From: Onthophagus taurus
Lineage: Eukaryota; Arthropoda; Insecta; Coleoptera; Scarabaeidae
Direction of reading: 5' to 3'
Assembly (NCBI RefSeq): GCF_036711975.1
Contig: NC_091972.1
Coordinates: 23,689,001-23,753,000, forward strand
DNA: 64,000 nt
The notes under the pieces are model-generated. The model had not been told where the DNA came from. It was given only the letters and a program-made list of their open reading frames with translations, and made no database searches. Both the position numbers and the translations under genes were made by a program. This document shows, piece after piece, positions 33,296 to 45,479 of the stretch. Numbering within the stretch: position 1 is the first letter of the stretch; each line of letters opens with the position of its first letter.

Positions 33296-33409
33296 GAAAA
33301 GTGTTAGAAAGTGTTTAACATCAATTTTTTTAAATTCTTAAAAACGATTGTCAAAATTTGCAATTAGGTTATTAATTAGTTTTTATACCTATTTAAATCG
33401 ATTAGTTTA

Positions 33410-33883
33410 TTTAAAGGCATTTACAGAACTCATCATGTCGAAAATTGTTTTATTCTGTCCTTGAAGTTCTAAATTCAAATCATTCAGCTTATTTGTAATA
33501 TCTGTCAGAAAAGACAAATCTTAAAGCCAAATATCTTCTTCCAACATCCTGTAATTGTCGCCTCTTGTAATAAGAAATTGTTTAATTTCGTCAACTAAAT
33601 CGCGAAAACACTGTAAGAACTTGCCTCTACTTAACCACCTGACGTCAGTATGCATCACAAGTTCAGTACATCCTTCGTGGCCGCTTTCTTCTACGTATAA
33701 TTTAAAAAGCCTTCTTTGTAAACTTTTTGCCCGGATAAAATTACTGATTTTAAAAGCTGTGGTCATGATTTCTTGCATATTGAGAATTTTAGAGCATAAC
33801 ATAAATATGTATATTATAGATATTTCAGATTCATGATTTTGTTGACGATCGACACAAAATGGCTTCGACGTTATGGACACCAC
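33410..33883 (-). pseudogene. hAT transposase fragment (GTF2IRD2/ZBED5-like)
   Basis: The 120-aa frame contains ELVMHTDVRWLSRGKFLQCF then RDLVDEIKQFL, the H(T/C)DVRWLS.G..L.RF..L..EI..FL signature of this hAT group. After a frameshift the minus strand continues DITNKLNDLNLELQGQNKTI to about 33420. Catalytic residues upstream are missing. Confidence 0.7.
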
Positions 33884-33952
33884 TGGCCACCACTGGCCTA
33901 TGCGGGCAACAAATTTGAGACACCTGTACAGGTCTTACTGCTGCTTCATGTT

Positions 33953-34222
33953 GTCCAAACCCAAGGTTTATATATTAAAGGTTGTCTAAGTTCCTATGCT
34001 GCAATACTTTGATTTTAGTTTGTGGGCGAGGGGCAAGGGCAGGAGTGTTTCATGACGTAAGCGATCACGGATTGCGCACGCAACCTCTTGGCCATGTGGT
34101 GCTCCATGCATTTGTTTAATTTGAATTGCTTGGCGGTATTATTTTCCACATGTGATGTAATGCGCAGTATGGTTGCGTACGAACCTAGACAACCTCTTAT
34201 ATATAAACCTTGGCCCAAACCT
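33953..34222. mobile_element. ~270-bp MITE with long imperfect TIRs
   Basis: ccaaacccaaggtttatata (from 33955) and the complement of tatataaaccttggcccaaa (to 34219) begin inverted arms of about 50 bp that include gttgtctaagttcc / gaacctagacaac. No target duplication is evident. The 78-codon minus frame inside is not a gene. Confidence 0.65.
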
Positions 34223-34820
34223 CGGTCGACTATTGCCATTTTTCCTTCCACGTTGTTCCACGTGTAGTTACAAGCTAATTTTAAATTAATTAATTTGTAC
34301 TACATAAAAAATGGGAACACCAATTTTACTTTTTTTAACTTCATTAATAAATTTATTTATTTTTTTGTTTATTGTTTTTTGTAGTTATGGTTTTTTATTT
34401 TTTGTTAACATAACTTATCACATCACTATGGTATTATATTATACTGAATGTGGAGGTTGCCACAGATATCTATCTGGAAACGTTCATATAAGTTCACATC
34501 GCTGCTCCAGTATACATGGACGCAACAGCAATTTTTTTTAGAAAATGAGTTACTTGCGTAAACTAACGCAGAATATTGCTATTTATCCGCTAAAAAACGC
34601 CGTACATGTACTTGTAGTATTGGCTGTCAGAGGGCCGTTACGTCCTTGTCACATTGCGCGAATCTGACAGCATTGCTCCGTGAAAATACCGACGTCTTTA
34701 TTAGTTGCGTCTTCGCTATCACGGGATTTGCCGCAAACTTAGTGAAATATTGACGTAAATGCTGGTTAGGACTATTGTCGTGATTTATTCTTGCTTATTT
34801 TCAGAAGAACAAGGAGGTAA
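34223..34820. other. No gene recognised
   Basis: Frame 34311-34541 is hydrophobic but low complexity and TTT-rich, and not convincing as a gene. Confidence 0.35.
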
Positions 34821-34821
34821 G

Positions 34822-35050
34822 TACACTTTACGTCTATGTTTTACTAAGTTCCATATAATTGTCATAATTATTGTGTGATTCGACAGAATATAGACGCAAT
34901 TGTACTTCACGTCTATATTTTTCTGAAAATTATTGTGAACTATGGCCGTAAATGTACTTTACGTCTGTATTACTTTAAAAAGTGTTATGAACTCTGAACA
35001 TAATTGTACCTTACGTTAATATTGCTCTAACAATTTTTCAACTAACCAAG
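34822..35050. repeat. Short tandem array in front of the transposase-like gene
   Basis: The phrase tgtac-tt-acgtct(a/g)tatt recurs at about 34822, 34901, 34953 and 35005. The last three intervals are 52 bp, so this is a degenerate 52-bp minisatellite of three to four units ending about 110 bp before the first coding frame. Confidence 0.55.
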
Positions 35051-35158
35051 TGACGCAATTACATTAAGACACATTGTAAATTACAGTTTAGGTGCAAAAT
35101 GCAATATTAAAAGCTGTTTTCTGGTGTAATAAGTACCTGCGGTTTCTGTTGCAGAGAA

Positions 35159-37390
35159 ATGAGTTCCCGAACTTATAAAATATTGAGTCTAGCGACAACT
35201 CAAGTAGTGAGTAATATCGCTGTTCCTGCAATTCCTAATTGTCCTTCCAATGAAAATATACCTCCCAATATATGTTCTAAAACAGAAACCGCTACTGACG
35301 AAAATTCTATTAATGAGAATGAATCATTTAACGCTGAAGCCCAAAGTCAGAGCTTTCCTCTTGTAGAAATTTTCAATTCTTCTTCTATAAGTAAAGCTTT
35401 AAACGAACATTACATGGCCGAAAGGAAAAGTACTTCAAAATTGATGTTAAGGAAAATAAACCAGAGTTACAAGGTATACTGCTCTTCTGAAGAGGAACCA
35501 TTTTCTGCGGGATCAGGTGATGATTACAACCCTAATGATGGTCCTAATAATAGTGATTCGTGTTCTTCAAGTGAAAGATCAATAAATCTTAAGAATAATG
35601 CTGATAATAATGAAGAAGAATCTACGTATTCCCCAGTCAAGAAAGGAAAAAGAAGAATTAAAAATATGAACAATTAGAAACAAGTGAAAGCAAAACGTTT
35701 CAGAAACTCAGGTCAACAATACACTTCTTTAAGAACTGGAAAAATTGTCAAAGCTAAGTCCACGAAACCTGCTTGCTCCGATAAATGCATTCGTTCTTGT
35801 TCACAAAACATCTCTGAGGATTGTAGAAGTCAACTGTTTAAAAAATACTGGGACTTAGGAAACTTGCAACGCCAGCGAGATTTTCTTGGCTCATGTATCG
35901 AAAAACTGATGCTTAAATATAGGCGAGTTTCATCTACAGAGCCGAGAAAACCAAACTGTGCGTTTTACCTTCACAATAATGGAGAAAAAATCAGAGTATG
36001 TAAGACGTTTTTGACGAAAATTTTTGGGATTTCGGAAAAAGTGATTAGAACTGTGATTAAATCAAAAGTATCTGAGCAGGGATTTATATCAGAAGATCGG
36101 AGAGGAAAGCATGGAAATGATAAGAGAATTGACGAAGAGGTAGTGAAATCAGTATTCGATCACATCAATTCTATACCACGTATTGAGAGCCACTACGTCC
36201 GTAAAGATACAACTAGAGAATTCATAGACGGCGGATTAACAATTGCGGAAATGCACAGGAATTATTGTGAGAAAAGATCTGCTTCGAATCAACCATCAGT
36301 GTCATACGATTATTATGCTACTTCAACACAAAATTCAATATCGGATTCTTCGTTCCGAAAAAAGATCAATGCGATCTTTGTGAAAGTTATAAAAATATAC
36401 CAGACAATGAGAAAATAAAACTGAAACAAAAGTATGAAGAACACTTAGAAGAAAAGGAGCTTAGTCGAAAAGAGAAAGAAAGTGAGCAAAGAAGAGCACA
36501 AGATGACGAAATTACATTGGCTGTTTATGATTTACAGGCAGTGTTGCCTGTACCTGTAGGACAATCATCAGCATTCTTCTATAAATCTAGATTAAATTGC
36601 TATAATTTCACGGTAGGTTATAATTATTTTTCTGAATTAGTTGTTCATAATATTATTTTTTTGTTAGATAACGGAATTAGCCAAAGATACAACAAAGGCA
36701 TTCTTTTGGCATGAAGTATTTGGAAACAGAGGAGCGATAGAAATAGAAAGTGCATGGGGCAACAAAAGCATAGGTATAAGAAGACAAAATTATGAAATTT
36801 CCAAACATGTTTATTATCTCCGAATGTTTTAGATTTCTTATTGCAACCTATATCTACGCAGTAGAAAAGTTTCAAATTAGTTCAATAACACACAAATTTT
36901 TAATACGTGAACACACCAGAACGAAGCTGTTGCAATCCACAGTGTTATCGAGAAAAGAATTTTGTTGGGCAAGAAATCTGGGCCGATTTATATTCCTGAA
37001 CAGTATATTTCTATTATTCATGGGGCTAAGAAAAAAGGAAACAAAATAGAAGTTAAAGAACTGGGCTTTGAAAGTTTTCTTGACGTCAAGTTATTAGCAG
37101 TTGATATCGGTCTCAACATTAATAAAAATACTGACGGAGATGAATTTAAAATTAATGAAGTTCTACAATTTAAAAAAGGAGAAGACGAGTTTTGTTACAA
37201 AACGAGCTACAAACAAACAGAGTGGTATCGATTAAATTTCAGACAAAGAATAAGATCAAAAAAAAAAACCTGAGAAATGTAATTATCAAAAAAGCTTACA
37301 GCAAGCCATTTCAGCTATCTGAAATTAATAAATCTTTAAATTACCGTTGTATAGGCAACTTTAATATCACTCATAAAATGAATAGAAATC
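35159..37390 (+). pseudogene. Multi-copy insect transposase-like gene, broken
   Basis: First frame 35159-35677: MSSRTYKILSL... with an acidic serine-rich middle and a basic end KKGKRRIKN. Then, past a stop, 35684-36418: SDKCIRSCSQNISEDCRSQL (cysteine cluster), FKKYWDLGNLQRQRDFLGSC, VCKTFLTKIFGISEKVIRTV, EDRRGKHGNDKRIDEEVVKS, INSIPRIESHYVRKDTTREF. Frameshifted pieces follow: VYDLQAVLPVPVGQSSAFFY KSRLNCYNFTV (36520-36615), a candidate intron (GT at 36614, TTGTTAG before about 36668), FFWHEVFGNRGAIEIES, ITHKFLIREHT, and LKSGPIYIPEQYISIIHGAK-like text at 36965-37040. I recognise this as a repetitive family in insects and cnidarians, probably a DNA transposase, but do not know its formal name. At least three frame breaks. 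Confidence 0.55.
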
Positions 37391-37671
37391 TATGTTTAGG
37401 CTGACATCTACTTGTCGATAGTTTAAATACAAGCTCTAATTCAAAATAGTATACTACGCATGCCCAAAATATCACAAATCAGCTGTTGGGCGCGCTCCAA
37501 CAAACCTTAGTTTTTCAAAATATTTTTAGTTAACAATAAAAATAATTTAATTCATCGATTAATTAAAAATTACGTCCTACTATTACTGGTGTATTACTGT
37601 ATTAATATAGTTATTCGTTTGACGTTTTGAGTGGTTTCCATGATAACAAAACTTAGATGTATACAAAAAGA

Positions 37672-40600
37672 ATGTCGAAAATCGCAAAGTTTATGGAAAC
37701 CGTAAAACCAAGCCGAATTTGGATCGATGGAAAGTGTCACGAAGTGCAAAAATACAATAAAAACGCAAAGGAAGTTATCGCTACTGAAGAGTGTAGGGGT
37801 AAGAATTAAACAGATTTAAATTTTATTTAAAAATAGTTGAAAAAACTTAAAATTTTGTTTATTTATCCATTTTAATTTGATTTCATATCGATGGTTACAG
37901 AAAGATTTAGAAGAGAGTACAATATTAATGTTGTTGAGGATCGTTTCCATACATCTTTTAAGTTAGCATTGTGAGTTTCAACTTCTTCATTAAATTTTGA
38001 TGATATAAACTTAAGTTTTATTTAATTTTCTTTTGGTAGACCTTATTATAAAAAGATTCATAGTTATCGTAAAATTACGGTTAAAGATCTAGAAAAAGAT
38101 ACAGGTGCGGAAATTAAGATACCCACAGAAGGCGTCGAAGAAAAAATTATAATAAAAGGTCCCATACTTGATGACGTAATTAACGCCCGATTAAAATTAC
38201 AATCGCTGATAAGCACAATTAGGGATCAACAACCAGCCATGCAATTTGTGGGGATACCAACACAATGTGAGGAAATTAGAGGGAATTTTGAAAAATTCAA
38301 GGTAAAGTTTTTCAAAGAAAAGAATGTTTGAGACAAATGTTTTAATAGGAAACGCTACTTGCCGATGAAAACAATATAAAAGGAATGGATCCAACAATTT
38401 TTCAAAAACCTGAACGTCTTCATCTAACTGTAGCTGTTTTTGCTCTTATGGATAGCATGGAAGTGCTTCAAGCAATTAATATTCTTAATGATTGTAAATG
38501 TAAAATACTAACGTAATTATTAATGCTTATACAGGATAGGGTAGTCAAATCGCACTATTTAAAAGTATCAAGAAAGTATTATTATAAAGCATAAGTTTAA
38601 ATTTATGTTAAGACAAAAGATGACATTTTTTGAATATTACTTCAGAAAAATAACGACTATCATTTTGTACACATTATCTAAGTCTTTCACGGAAATTATC
38701 ACTGACACGTCGCGTCGTAGTATCGATGGCGTTATTGCATGAATTTCAATCCGCACTTTTAAGTATGTTCTCCGTCGTATTGTTGGCGGGCGTACCTCAT
38801 ACACCTTAGACTTGAGATAAAAAATAGTCCCACGAGCTCAGGTCGATAAGAAAAAAACCTCGATTAATACGGGAAAGAGAGTGTCTATTATATGACAAAT
38901 TTTTAATTTGCACTTTAAACTGTTTGAATGAATAATTTTAATGCACACAAATTCAAACAGCTATTCACCAAAAACAAGAATTAACACTAGCATTAGAACT
39001 AACACTAGACCTGGAAACATTCGGATTATGCCATGCGTCTCTTAAGATGGCTAAATCCGAATGTTTCTAGTACTAGTGCTAGTGTTAGTGTTAGTGGATG
39101 CTCGGTCTGTCTGTTGTGGCCTATTCTTTAACTCGTCTAGAGCGTTTGATACTCTACATCACCAACTACTCTTAGAAAAATTGAGTCGATATGGTATTCG
39201 AGGCCCAACCTTAGCGTGGATTCAAATTTACCTGTCTCGCAGGCAGTAGCTGGTAAAGTGGTCAAAGAATAATAGTACTGTTTACTCGCCTCACCTCCCA
39301 GTGCAATATGGAGTCCCTCAGGGGAGCATATTATTATTATTATTGCTGGCGGGGCTGAGGAGAGCGGCCCCCCTCGTTACCACGACCTATAAGATCTATT
39401 GTAACTTTAGCCCTCCAAAGGTTTAGGGCAAATGTAGGTCCTTAATGAACCTTAGTATTATCCTGAGGTCTTGAACCTTTATGTCGGTAGGTAACAGGGG
39501 AGTTTTACCGAAGATGTTGTGTCTTAGACGGCCTCTGGCGACGCAATTGCACAGTATATGTTCAGCAGTTTCTGACTCGTCGTTGCATAGTCGGCAAGTT
39601 TGATCCTCAGCTTGTCCAATGTGGAAGAGGTGGTATTTTAGGGGCGCATGGCCGGTCAGGTAGCCTGAGAGCGTTCTTAGATCCCCTTTGCTGAGGCATA
39701 AAACCTCTTTGGTTTTGTTTTGCGACGGAGTTATCATACTCGTCGCTTGTCTGTGACCTGGAAGTTCTTTCCAGCGTAAGGCTATCTTTGAAACCTCCCA
39801 GTTGTTAATTATTTGTTTTAGGTGGCTTTTTTTGTAGTCCACAACCAGGTTTTTGGTCCAATGAAGGGCGTGTTTGCTGCCTCTTTGGCCAGCTTGTCGG
39901 CCTTCTCATTGCCCTCAATGTTGCTGTGACCTGGAACCTACCATAGGGTAACATCATTGCCCTTAGCGAGTTCTCTCAGGTTGTTGGTACATTCTCTGAT
40001 CAGTGCGGAGTCACACGTGTAGGCCTGAATTGCCTTTAAGGCGGCCCGACTGTCTGTGAAAATGTTTATGGATGCACGTTTTTGTCCCTTCTGTAGGTTC
40101 AAAGCTGTGCTTAGCTTAGTTTATAGCAAGAACCTCTGCTTGGAAAATTGTTAAGTCCGAACTGAGGGGCAATTTAATGTGGCTATTTGGTCCACTGATG
40201 CCCAAGCCTACTTCAGATCTTACTGTCTTTGAAGCATCGGTGTACCAGGCTAGGGCTCCTCTTTTTAGTTGAGGCCCTCCCTTCGCCCAATCATCCCTGC
40301 TTCTAAATATGACCTTATATGGTTGGTTGAGATTGTATTCCGTCGGTATGAGGTCCGTTTTAATTTCAATCAGGTGATTTAGACATGGGTCCTTGAGGAT
40401 CTCGAGGTGTCCTCTGAGGTTATCCTGCATCAACTTGAGTGAAGAAACTGTTTTCAGTGAGGGGATCATATTGGGGCCGTTGCTTTTCATTTTGTACATA
40501 AACGATGTCCCTTTATCTTGTACAGATTGTACACAGGTTTTATTTGCCGACGATCGTTCCGTCGCAATAAAGGCTAAATCAGTTCCGCAGTTGTCAATGA

Positions 40601-43600
40601 GGATCACTGATGTTGCTCGCGAAATGATACATTGGTGTAACACCAATGGTTTGATATTGAACTGTGGTAAAACGCAACTAACGCAGTTCACCTCAAAATA
40701 CAATAAACCTGATTTCAGCGTGCTGGGTAAAGTCGATGGAACATCGGTTAAATCTGCAAACAATGTGAAATTTCTTGGTATACAGTTTGATGCACACTTT
40801 TCCTGGGATGAGCAGACACGAGTTCTTTCAAACAAGCTATCCTCACTCTCGTATTTGTTTTTGAAACTTCAGAAGGTACTTGACACCGAAATTGTCAAAA
40901 CTATTTATTACGGTTTGGTTTATTCCCATCTAAATTATGGCATTGTGTGTTGAGACAATTCTTCGACTTCACAACGGGTGTTTGTGGCCCAGAAGAAAGT
41001 CATTAGGTCGATGTTCGATTTGTCTTATAATGAATCATGTAAGGAATCATTTCGAAAGAATCGCTTATTAACCATGCTTTGAGTTTATATTCTGCAATCA
41101 CTCTTATATGTAAAGAAACACCTTACGGAGTTTGCTAGGAGTGGTGATACAAATACTCAATACCCCACTAGGTAGGCTGGAAATCTGTACATACCCAAAT
41201 GCCGACTGTCTCTCACCCAAAATAGCCCTCAACATATGATGATTCGCTTATACAATCATTTGCCGATAACATTTAAGAGGCTCGATTTCAACCGTTTCAA
41301 GTATAAATTGAAAATTTTCCTTACAATAAATAAAGATATTATTATTATTATTGGATCTACTTTCCGTTTAATAAAAATATACAATCTAACACTGAATAAC
41401 AACTAAATCTAGAACTAACACTAGACCTAGAACCAAAAACATTACAACTTTCTATTTCTACGTCTAGTGTTAGTTCTAGTTTTAGTTCAATGAAAAATAT
41501 TCAACAATTCAACGCTGAATAACCACTAAAACAAGAATTAACACTAACAAGTAACAGTAGAGAAGTGCCATTCGCCCATTTTCATGAATCTTGGCATACA
41601 AGTGTATGGCCAGAAATAACCCTTTCCGATTTTGAAGATAAGTTAGATTATTTTACGAATTATTCTAAAATGTTTGTTTAATAATAATCTGGTGATCGAT
41701 TAAAATTGTCGATTAAATTAAATTTGATTAAATTTGTTACTTAAAATTGTTAGCAGACCGATCCGCATTTCAGAGATTGTCATTTCGTGTCATTTTCTTC
41801 GGTACTAATTGTTTATTGTTTTTAACATTTGTATTATTATTGTACGTTACAAAAGTGGTAATTGAATTCTTGCGCTCGGAAAAATTAATTACCTACAGTG
41901 TGTTAATTAATTATCGTACCCGACGTTATCATTGCAAGTATGCAACCAATATCACAGTATTGGTATTGCAATACGCGATTTACGTATGATGCGTATTGCA
42001 CTGTGATATTGGTTGCATACTTGCAATGATGACGTCGGGTATGAATATAAGCACTGAACAGATATACAGGTGTCCCGTATCTTCCGGATCAGAGCTTTAC
42101 GCTTGAAGGATACATTATTCTGAAGCGATTTTTTTTAATAAAAATTTTTCGAAATGTTTGTAATAACCGCACGGGAACTGTTTAAAGTCATCCAATAGGA
42201 GATCGTAAATCAGACCCAGGTAATCGGTCTTTCGTGTTTAGGGCGTTTCTCACGTGTTTATTTCTCTTTTCATGAATTGCTATTGGACGACTTTAAACAG
42301 TTCCCGTGCGGTTATTATAAACACATCGACAAATTTTTATTAGAAAAATTCCGGAAATGTATCCTTCAACCGTATAATGCTCTGATCCGAAAGATAAGGG
42401 ACATCCTGTATAGAATAATAAGAATAATATAAATAATATTCTTGTACCTTGGAACGGACTATTTGTTTCTCATTTCAATCGCTAAGCTCACTTACTTGCT
42501 GTATTTACTAAAGTTAACTGCTCTTGTCACAAGTTGAACTTTTGTCTTTTAACTGTTGTAGCTGTTTGTGTACAAAAAAAAAGCTGTACAATTTTTTTGC
42601 CTTTAATGTCAGTTCAGCACAGATTTAGAAACGTTCCTGATTTGAAATCATTAAAGCAAATTAAAGAAAGTGGCTCGAGAAATGAATAATTTCAATTTAA
42701 AATGTCCTCTGAGACATTGCTTCTTATTCACGACATTCATATAAAAAGATGGGCTTTACGGGTTAGAGAAGAAGTCAATTTGCCACCCACATTATTCACT
42801 GCTTCCATATTTTGGTTACATAATTTTAAAGTGAATCATGGAATTGTATCACAAAAAGTAAAATACGTGTAAAGTGTAAATACATTGGTGACTAAAAAGC
42901 GAATGTCGTCAAAGGAACAATTACTACAAGCATCAAGTGAATTTGTTTCTAAAGTAAAGTCAAAGATTACGTCGGTAGGTGAAGACAATGTCTATAATTC
43001 CGATCAATCGGGATTTAATTTAGAAATACATGCATCAGTGTGTGCACTTGCAATAAAAGGATCATTGAAAGTCACAATCTTTTCTGCCAACGGAGATTTA
43101 AAGTCCTCTTTATTAATAGTTTTGTAAAAGACTAATGGTAAATTTGAACTAATCGTTGAAAAAACTTTGTACACGGCAGACAATATACCGTATTTGCAAC
43201 AAAATCAAGCAAATTAACATCCGATCTTCCCATTAATTGGTTCAAACATGTTTTGGAGAATCGACCGCTGGACGTTTATACTTTTAGGTCTTGGAAGAAT
43301 TTTTTAAGACAATTTTCTGATATTGTTATGCTGTATAATTATGGTGTAAATTTACATCTACGGAACAACATCCTCAAAATACAGTCTTTAATACACAACC
43401 AGTTTTCCTCTCCGAGATCTAAGAATATATTTCGATACGCTTGGTGGAAGTGTGGCTGTATTGCAAAAAAGAACAACCTCTAACAAATGCGAAACCTCTG
43501 CAAACTGCTGTTTCAAAAATTGCAATAACTTGTGTGAACTGTGCAATGATATTGCAAAAATTAAATTAGTTTGGTGTTTGAACATCAATGTGCATGCAGC

Positions 43601-45275
43601 ACTTCTTACGGAAACATACGACAACTCTTCACATTACTGTCCTAATTTTAAAGTATAGGTCAAAAAGCACCCCGATTCGTGAGAGGCAAGAAAACTCACA
43701 TTCAAAAAGCACCCTGATAGGATGAGAACCCTATCACGTCAAACACGTCGTTCATCCTGGGTAGCTGTAACAATAAGAAAGGCTTGATTGTTACATGCAT
43801 CACTACTCGTAGTGATGAGTTTCCATGATTTGTTACTGTTAGGGGTAGTTTTTGATACTAACCGTTTTGGTAGAACTCCGCCTTAAAATTATCCTCATTG
43901 CCTACATCTTTAAAATTGATCGCAATCTTGATTTATACATTGTGCAGAGAACTCGGGGAATACCACGAGTTTATCTATGAACTTGGAATAGAACAACTTG
44001 GCGAATCACCTGACTTGAATTCTATCTATGAGTGCTAACATCTATATTTAAATATACTGATATGACTTAAAAATATTTTGTCCGTTACATACGATGTCCG
44101 TTATATCGAGGTTTTACTGTAGTGCCCATTTATAGGCACTTGTGGCATGAAAAAGGTTTCAGCATTCGAACATGCCGCGTTGATGTAACTGCATGGCCAT
44201 CATCATTCTCAATAAAGAATGGGCCAATTATGCTATTCGAAGACATCACACCAAACTGTATCTTTCGTCGATTGGTTGTTCATGAAGTTGGTGAGGGTTT
44301 TCAGGGGTCCAATAGCGAAAGTTATGTTTATTAACATATCCGCTTAGGTTGAAATCAGCTTTTCTTGTACGGATATAGGTGGAAATCATTATGTAAAATT
44401 TTTCTTACTGGTATAGTCGAAAGTAGTAGAGCAACGCTGACACCTTGCAGTTCTTTGAAGACTTCTTACAATTGATGCTCGTACTGTTTTATGTTAAGAG
44501 TCTAAACAGAAATGGCTTTCCAACCCGGATCATGAGCATGAGGTAAATGAAAATATCGGCGGAATTCGCGTTGTGCTTACACACAACTTTGACCATTGTC
44601 GAAATAAGCTGTAACGGCAAAACCCCGTTGTTCACCTGTCAAGTGTATTGTCAACTAACTCATTATAAAAGCCTCGTACTATTGTACGACTTGACTGACT
44701 CAATATTCAAAAAGTGAATTTTCTGCTTCTATTATTTGTTGCAAAAAAAAATTAAATTTATGTTTTATAATACTTTTTTAATAGTTTTAAATAATGCGAT
44801 TTGACTGCCCCACCCTGTAGAACAAATACCTTTAATTTTTGTTCTAATTTTGTTTAGCCCATTAATCAAAAAAACCGGACCATTGAAAATCCACGTGAAA
44901 GGTATAAACTGTATGGACGGAAACTATTCCAAAGTAAACGTAATGTACGCAAACGCAAAATTTGGCGATGAAGAAGACGAAAATTCTTTGCAAAAAGTGG
45001 TAGATGCGATTTCGAATGAATTTTATTTGGGGGGTTTGGTTCGCCAATATAAACCGACTGTTAAGTTACACGTAACCTTAATCAACACGAAATATAGAAA
45101 GGGTAAAAATATACGAAAATGGTCAAAAATACCGTTTGATGCTACTTCAATAATGGAGAAATACAAGAATTACGATTTTGGTATGGTCGATTTTCAATCG
45201 ATACAATTGTCCTATATATCCAAAATTGATGCTGATAATGGATTTTACCAAGCGTTATCTACCGTTAATGTTTAA
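37672..45275 (+). CDS. ASCC1: Activating signal cointegrator 1 complex subunit 1, five exons, 346 aa
   Basis: Exons: 37672-37798, 37901-37970, 38040-38301, 38349-38512, 44858-45275. All introns are GT-AG and phases join exactly (T208 is split across intron 4). The N-terminal part carries a KH-like domain (about 62-120) in which the usual GKKG loop is replaced by SYRK, so the GxxG RNA-binding loop is lost. The C-terminal part is an AKAP7/2H phosphoesterase-like domain with both HxT motifs, ERLHLTV (His178) and KLHVTL (His279). KKTGPLKIHVKGINCMDGNY is typical of ASCC1. In animals ASCC1 works with ASCC2/ASCC3 in alkylation-damage response, transcription coactivation and ribosome quality control in the nucleus and cytosol. 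The first three introns are 47-102 bp; the fourth is 6,345 bp and full of transposons. No disabling change is seen. Confidence 0.88.
38970..39090. repeat. ctagacctagaaacattcgg hairpin repeat, copy 1
   Basis: gaaacattcgga (about 39012) and tccgaatgtttc (39056-39067) form a stem with flanking ctagacct/agtactag sequence, embedded in ac-tag-based degenerate repeats (aacactagcattagaactaa; ctagtgttagtgttagtgga). Related copies: 41380-41560, 46490-46870, 48675-48740. Confidence 0.65.
39090..39328 (+). pseudogene. LINE RT, upstream part (split by another LINE)
   Basis: Reads LFFNSSRAFDTLHHQLLLEK LSRYGIRG (RT block with the first Asp of the F.DFSRAFDT type) then VQYGVPQGSI, the PQG loop. The frame is cut at the SI of PQGSILGPLLF by the inserted LINE, and the rest resumes at 40467. 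Confidence 0.75.
39323..40466 (-). mobile_element. 5'-truncated RNase-H LINE inserted in the other LINE
   Basis: Minus-strand 3' fragment of about 1.1 kb. It ends in an (AAT)n tail (attatt... at 39328-39343 on the plus strand). The frame 40835-40116 carries RNase H reading ALAWYTDASKT...IFQAEVLAIN, and 39842-39423 carries the cysteine motif TCRLCNDESETAEHILCNC. The host LINE sequence gggga-catatt is present at both borders (39317-39329 and 40459-40472), consistent with a target duplication of about 11-12 bp. Frame breaks indicate an inactive copy. Confidence 0.75.
40467..41355 (+). pseudogene. LINE RT, downstream part with (ATT)n tail
   Basis: Resumes LGPLLFILYINDVPLS, then VLFADDRSVAIKAKS (FADD active site), CNTNGLILNCGKTQLTQFTS and VKFLGIQFDAHFSWDEQT, then Jockey/CR1-like thumb text. 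It ends near 41340 with a ttattattattatt tail. Several stops occur after 40953. Confidence 0.75.
41380..41560. repeat. Hairpin repeat, copy 2
   Basis: acactgaataacaactaaat, then aacactagacctagaacc, an imperfect stem and acgtctagtgttagttctag. Shares its flanks with 46490-46560. Confidence 0.6.
41894..42045. mobile_element. Palindromic TA-CAGTGTGTTAATT MITE, right end lost
   Basis: Left terminus tacagtgtgttaattaatta (41894) and an internal palindrome as in 10700-10849. The right half stops at gacgtcgggta (about 42041) without the aattaattaacacactgta end. Confidence 0.65.
42065..42410. mobile_element. 346-bp palindrome with TA-CAGG ends
   Basis: Arms of about 150 bp: tacaggtgtcccgtatcttc (42065) versus the complement tacaggatgtcccttatctt (to 42410). 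The arms include aaccgcacgggaactgttta (from about 42165) and its inverse near 42293. A spacer of about 80 bp separates them. Confidence 0.75.
42690..43660 (+). pseudogene. Pogo/Tc5-type transposase remnant
   Basis: The frame 42885-43127 has KSKITSVGEDNVYNSDQSGF NLE, the N.D..G motif with the first catalytic Asp of the DDE_1 group. It is followed by GDLKSSLLIVL and, out of frame, KFELIVEKTLYTADNIPYLQ. Later frames (43253-43483, 43452-43658) are decayed. N-terminal HTH/CENP-B parts are missing. Confidence 0.6.
43661..44849. other. Intronic, no feature recognised
   Basis: Frame 44122-44334 shows no domain. The direct phrase caaaaagcacccnga occurs twice (about 43662 and 43700). Confidence 0.4.
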
Positions 45276-45479
45276 AATACGATTTATGATATGGTTAGTT
45301 TATGTTAGTTTTGTGATAAAAAAGAAATTCGCTGTGATTGTTAAAATGTATTTTTGTATGGAAATATACAAATATTATTGTTTGAAAGATAATTATCTAC
45401 TTACCAGTACACTCTCTTACACAGTCACACTCGTTGGTCTGTGAGTCCCAATTACCTTAAAATATAAAGTCCAGTTCTT

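Larger units (their letters stand above)
38513..44857 (+). other. ASCC1: ASCC1 intron 4, transposon-filled
   Basis: Donor GTAATT at 38513 and acceptor TTGTTTAG ending at 44857. It contains, in order, a hairpin repeat, a LINE split by a second LINE, another hairpin repeat, a truncated MITE, a TA-CAGG palindrome and a pogo/Tc5-like remnant. 38520-38930 and 43660-44850 hold nothing recognisable. Confidence 0.85.

Noticed and set aside
34311..34541. 76-codon hydrophobic ORF as a small membrane protein
   Set aside because: Poly-T/AT-rich low-complexity sequence explains the hydrophobicity; no domain or support from context.
34822..35050. The 52-bp array as a CRISPR-like repeat
   Set aside because: The units are contiguous and degenerate with no unique spacers, and the genome is eukaryotic.
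44122..44334. 70-codon ORF inside ASCC1 intron 4
   Set aside because: No recognisable domain or splice-site support, and it does not fit the ASCC1 frame.
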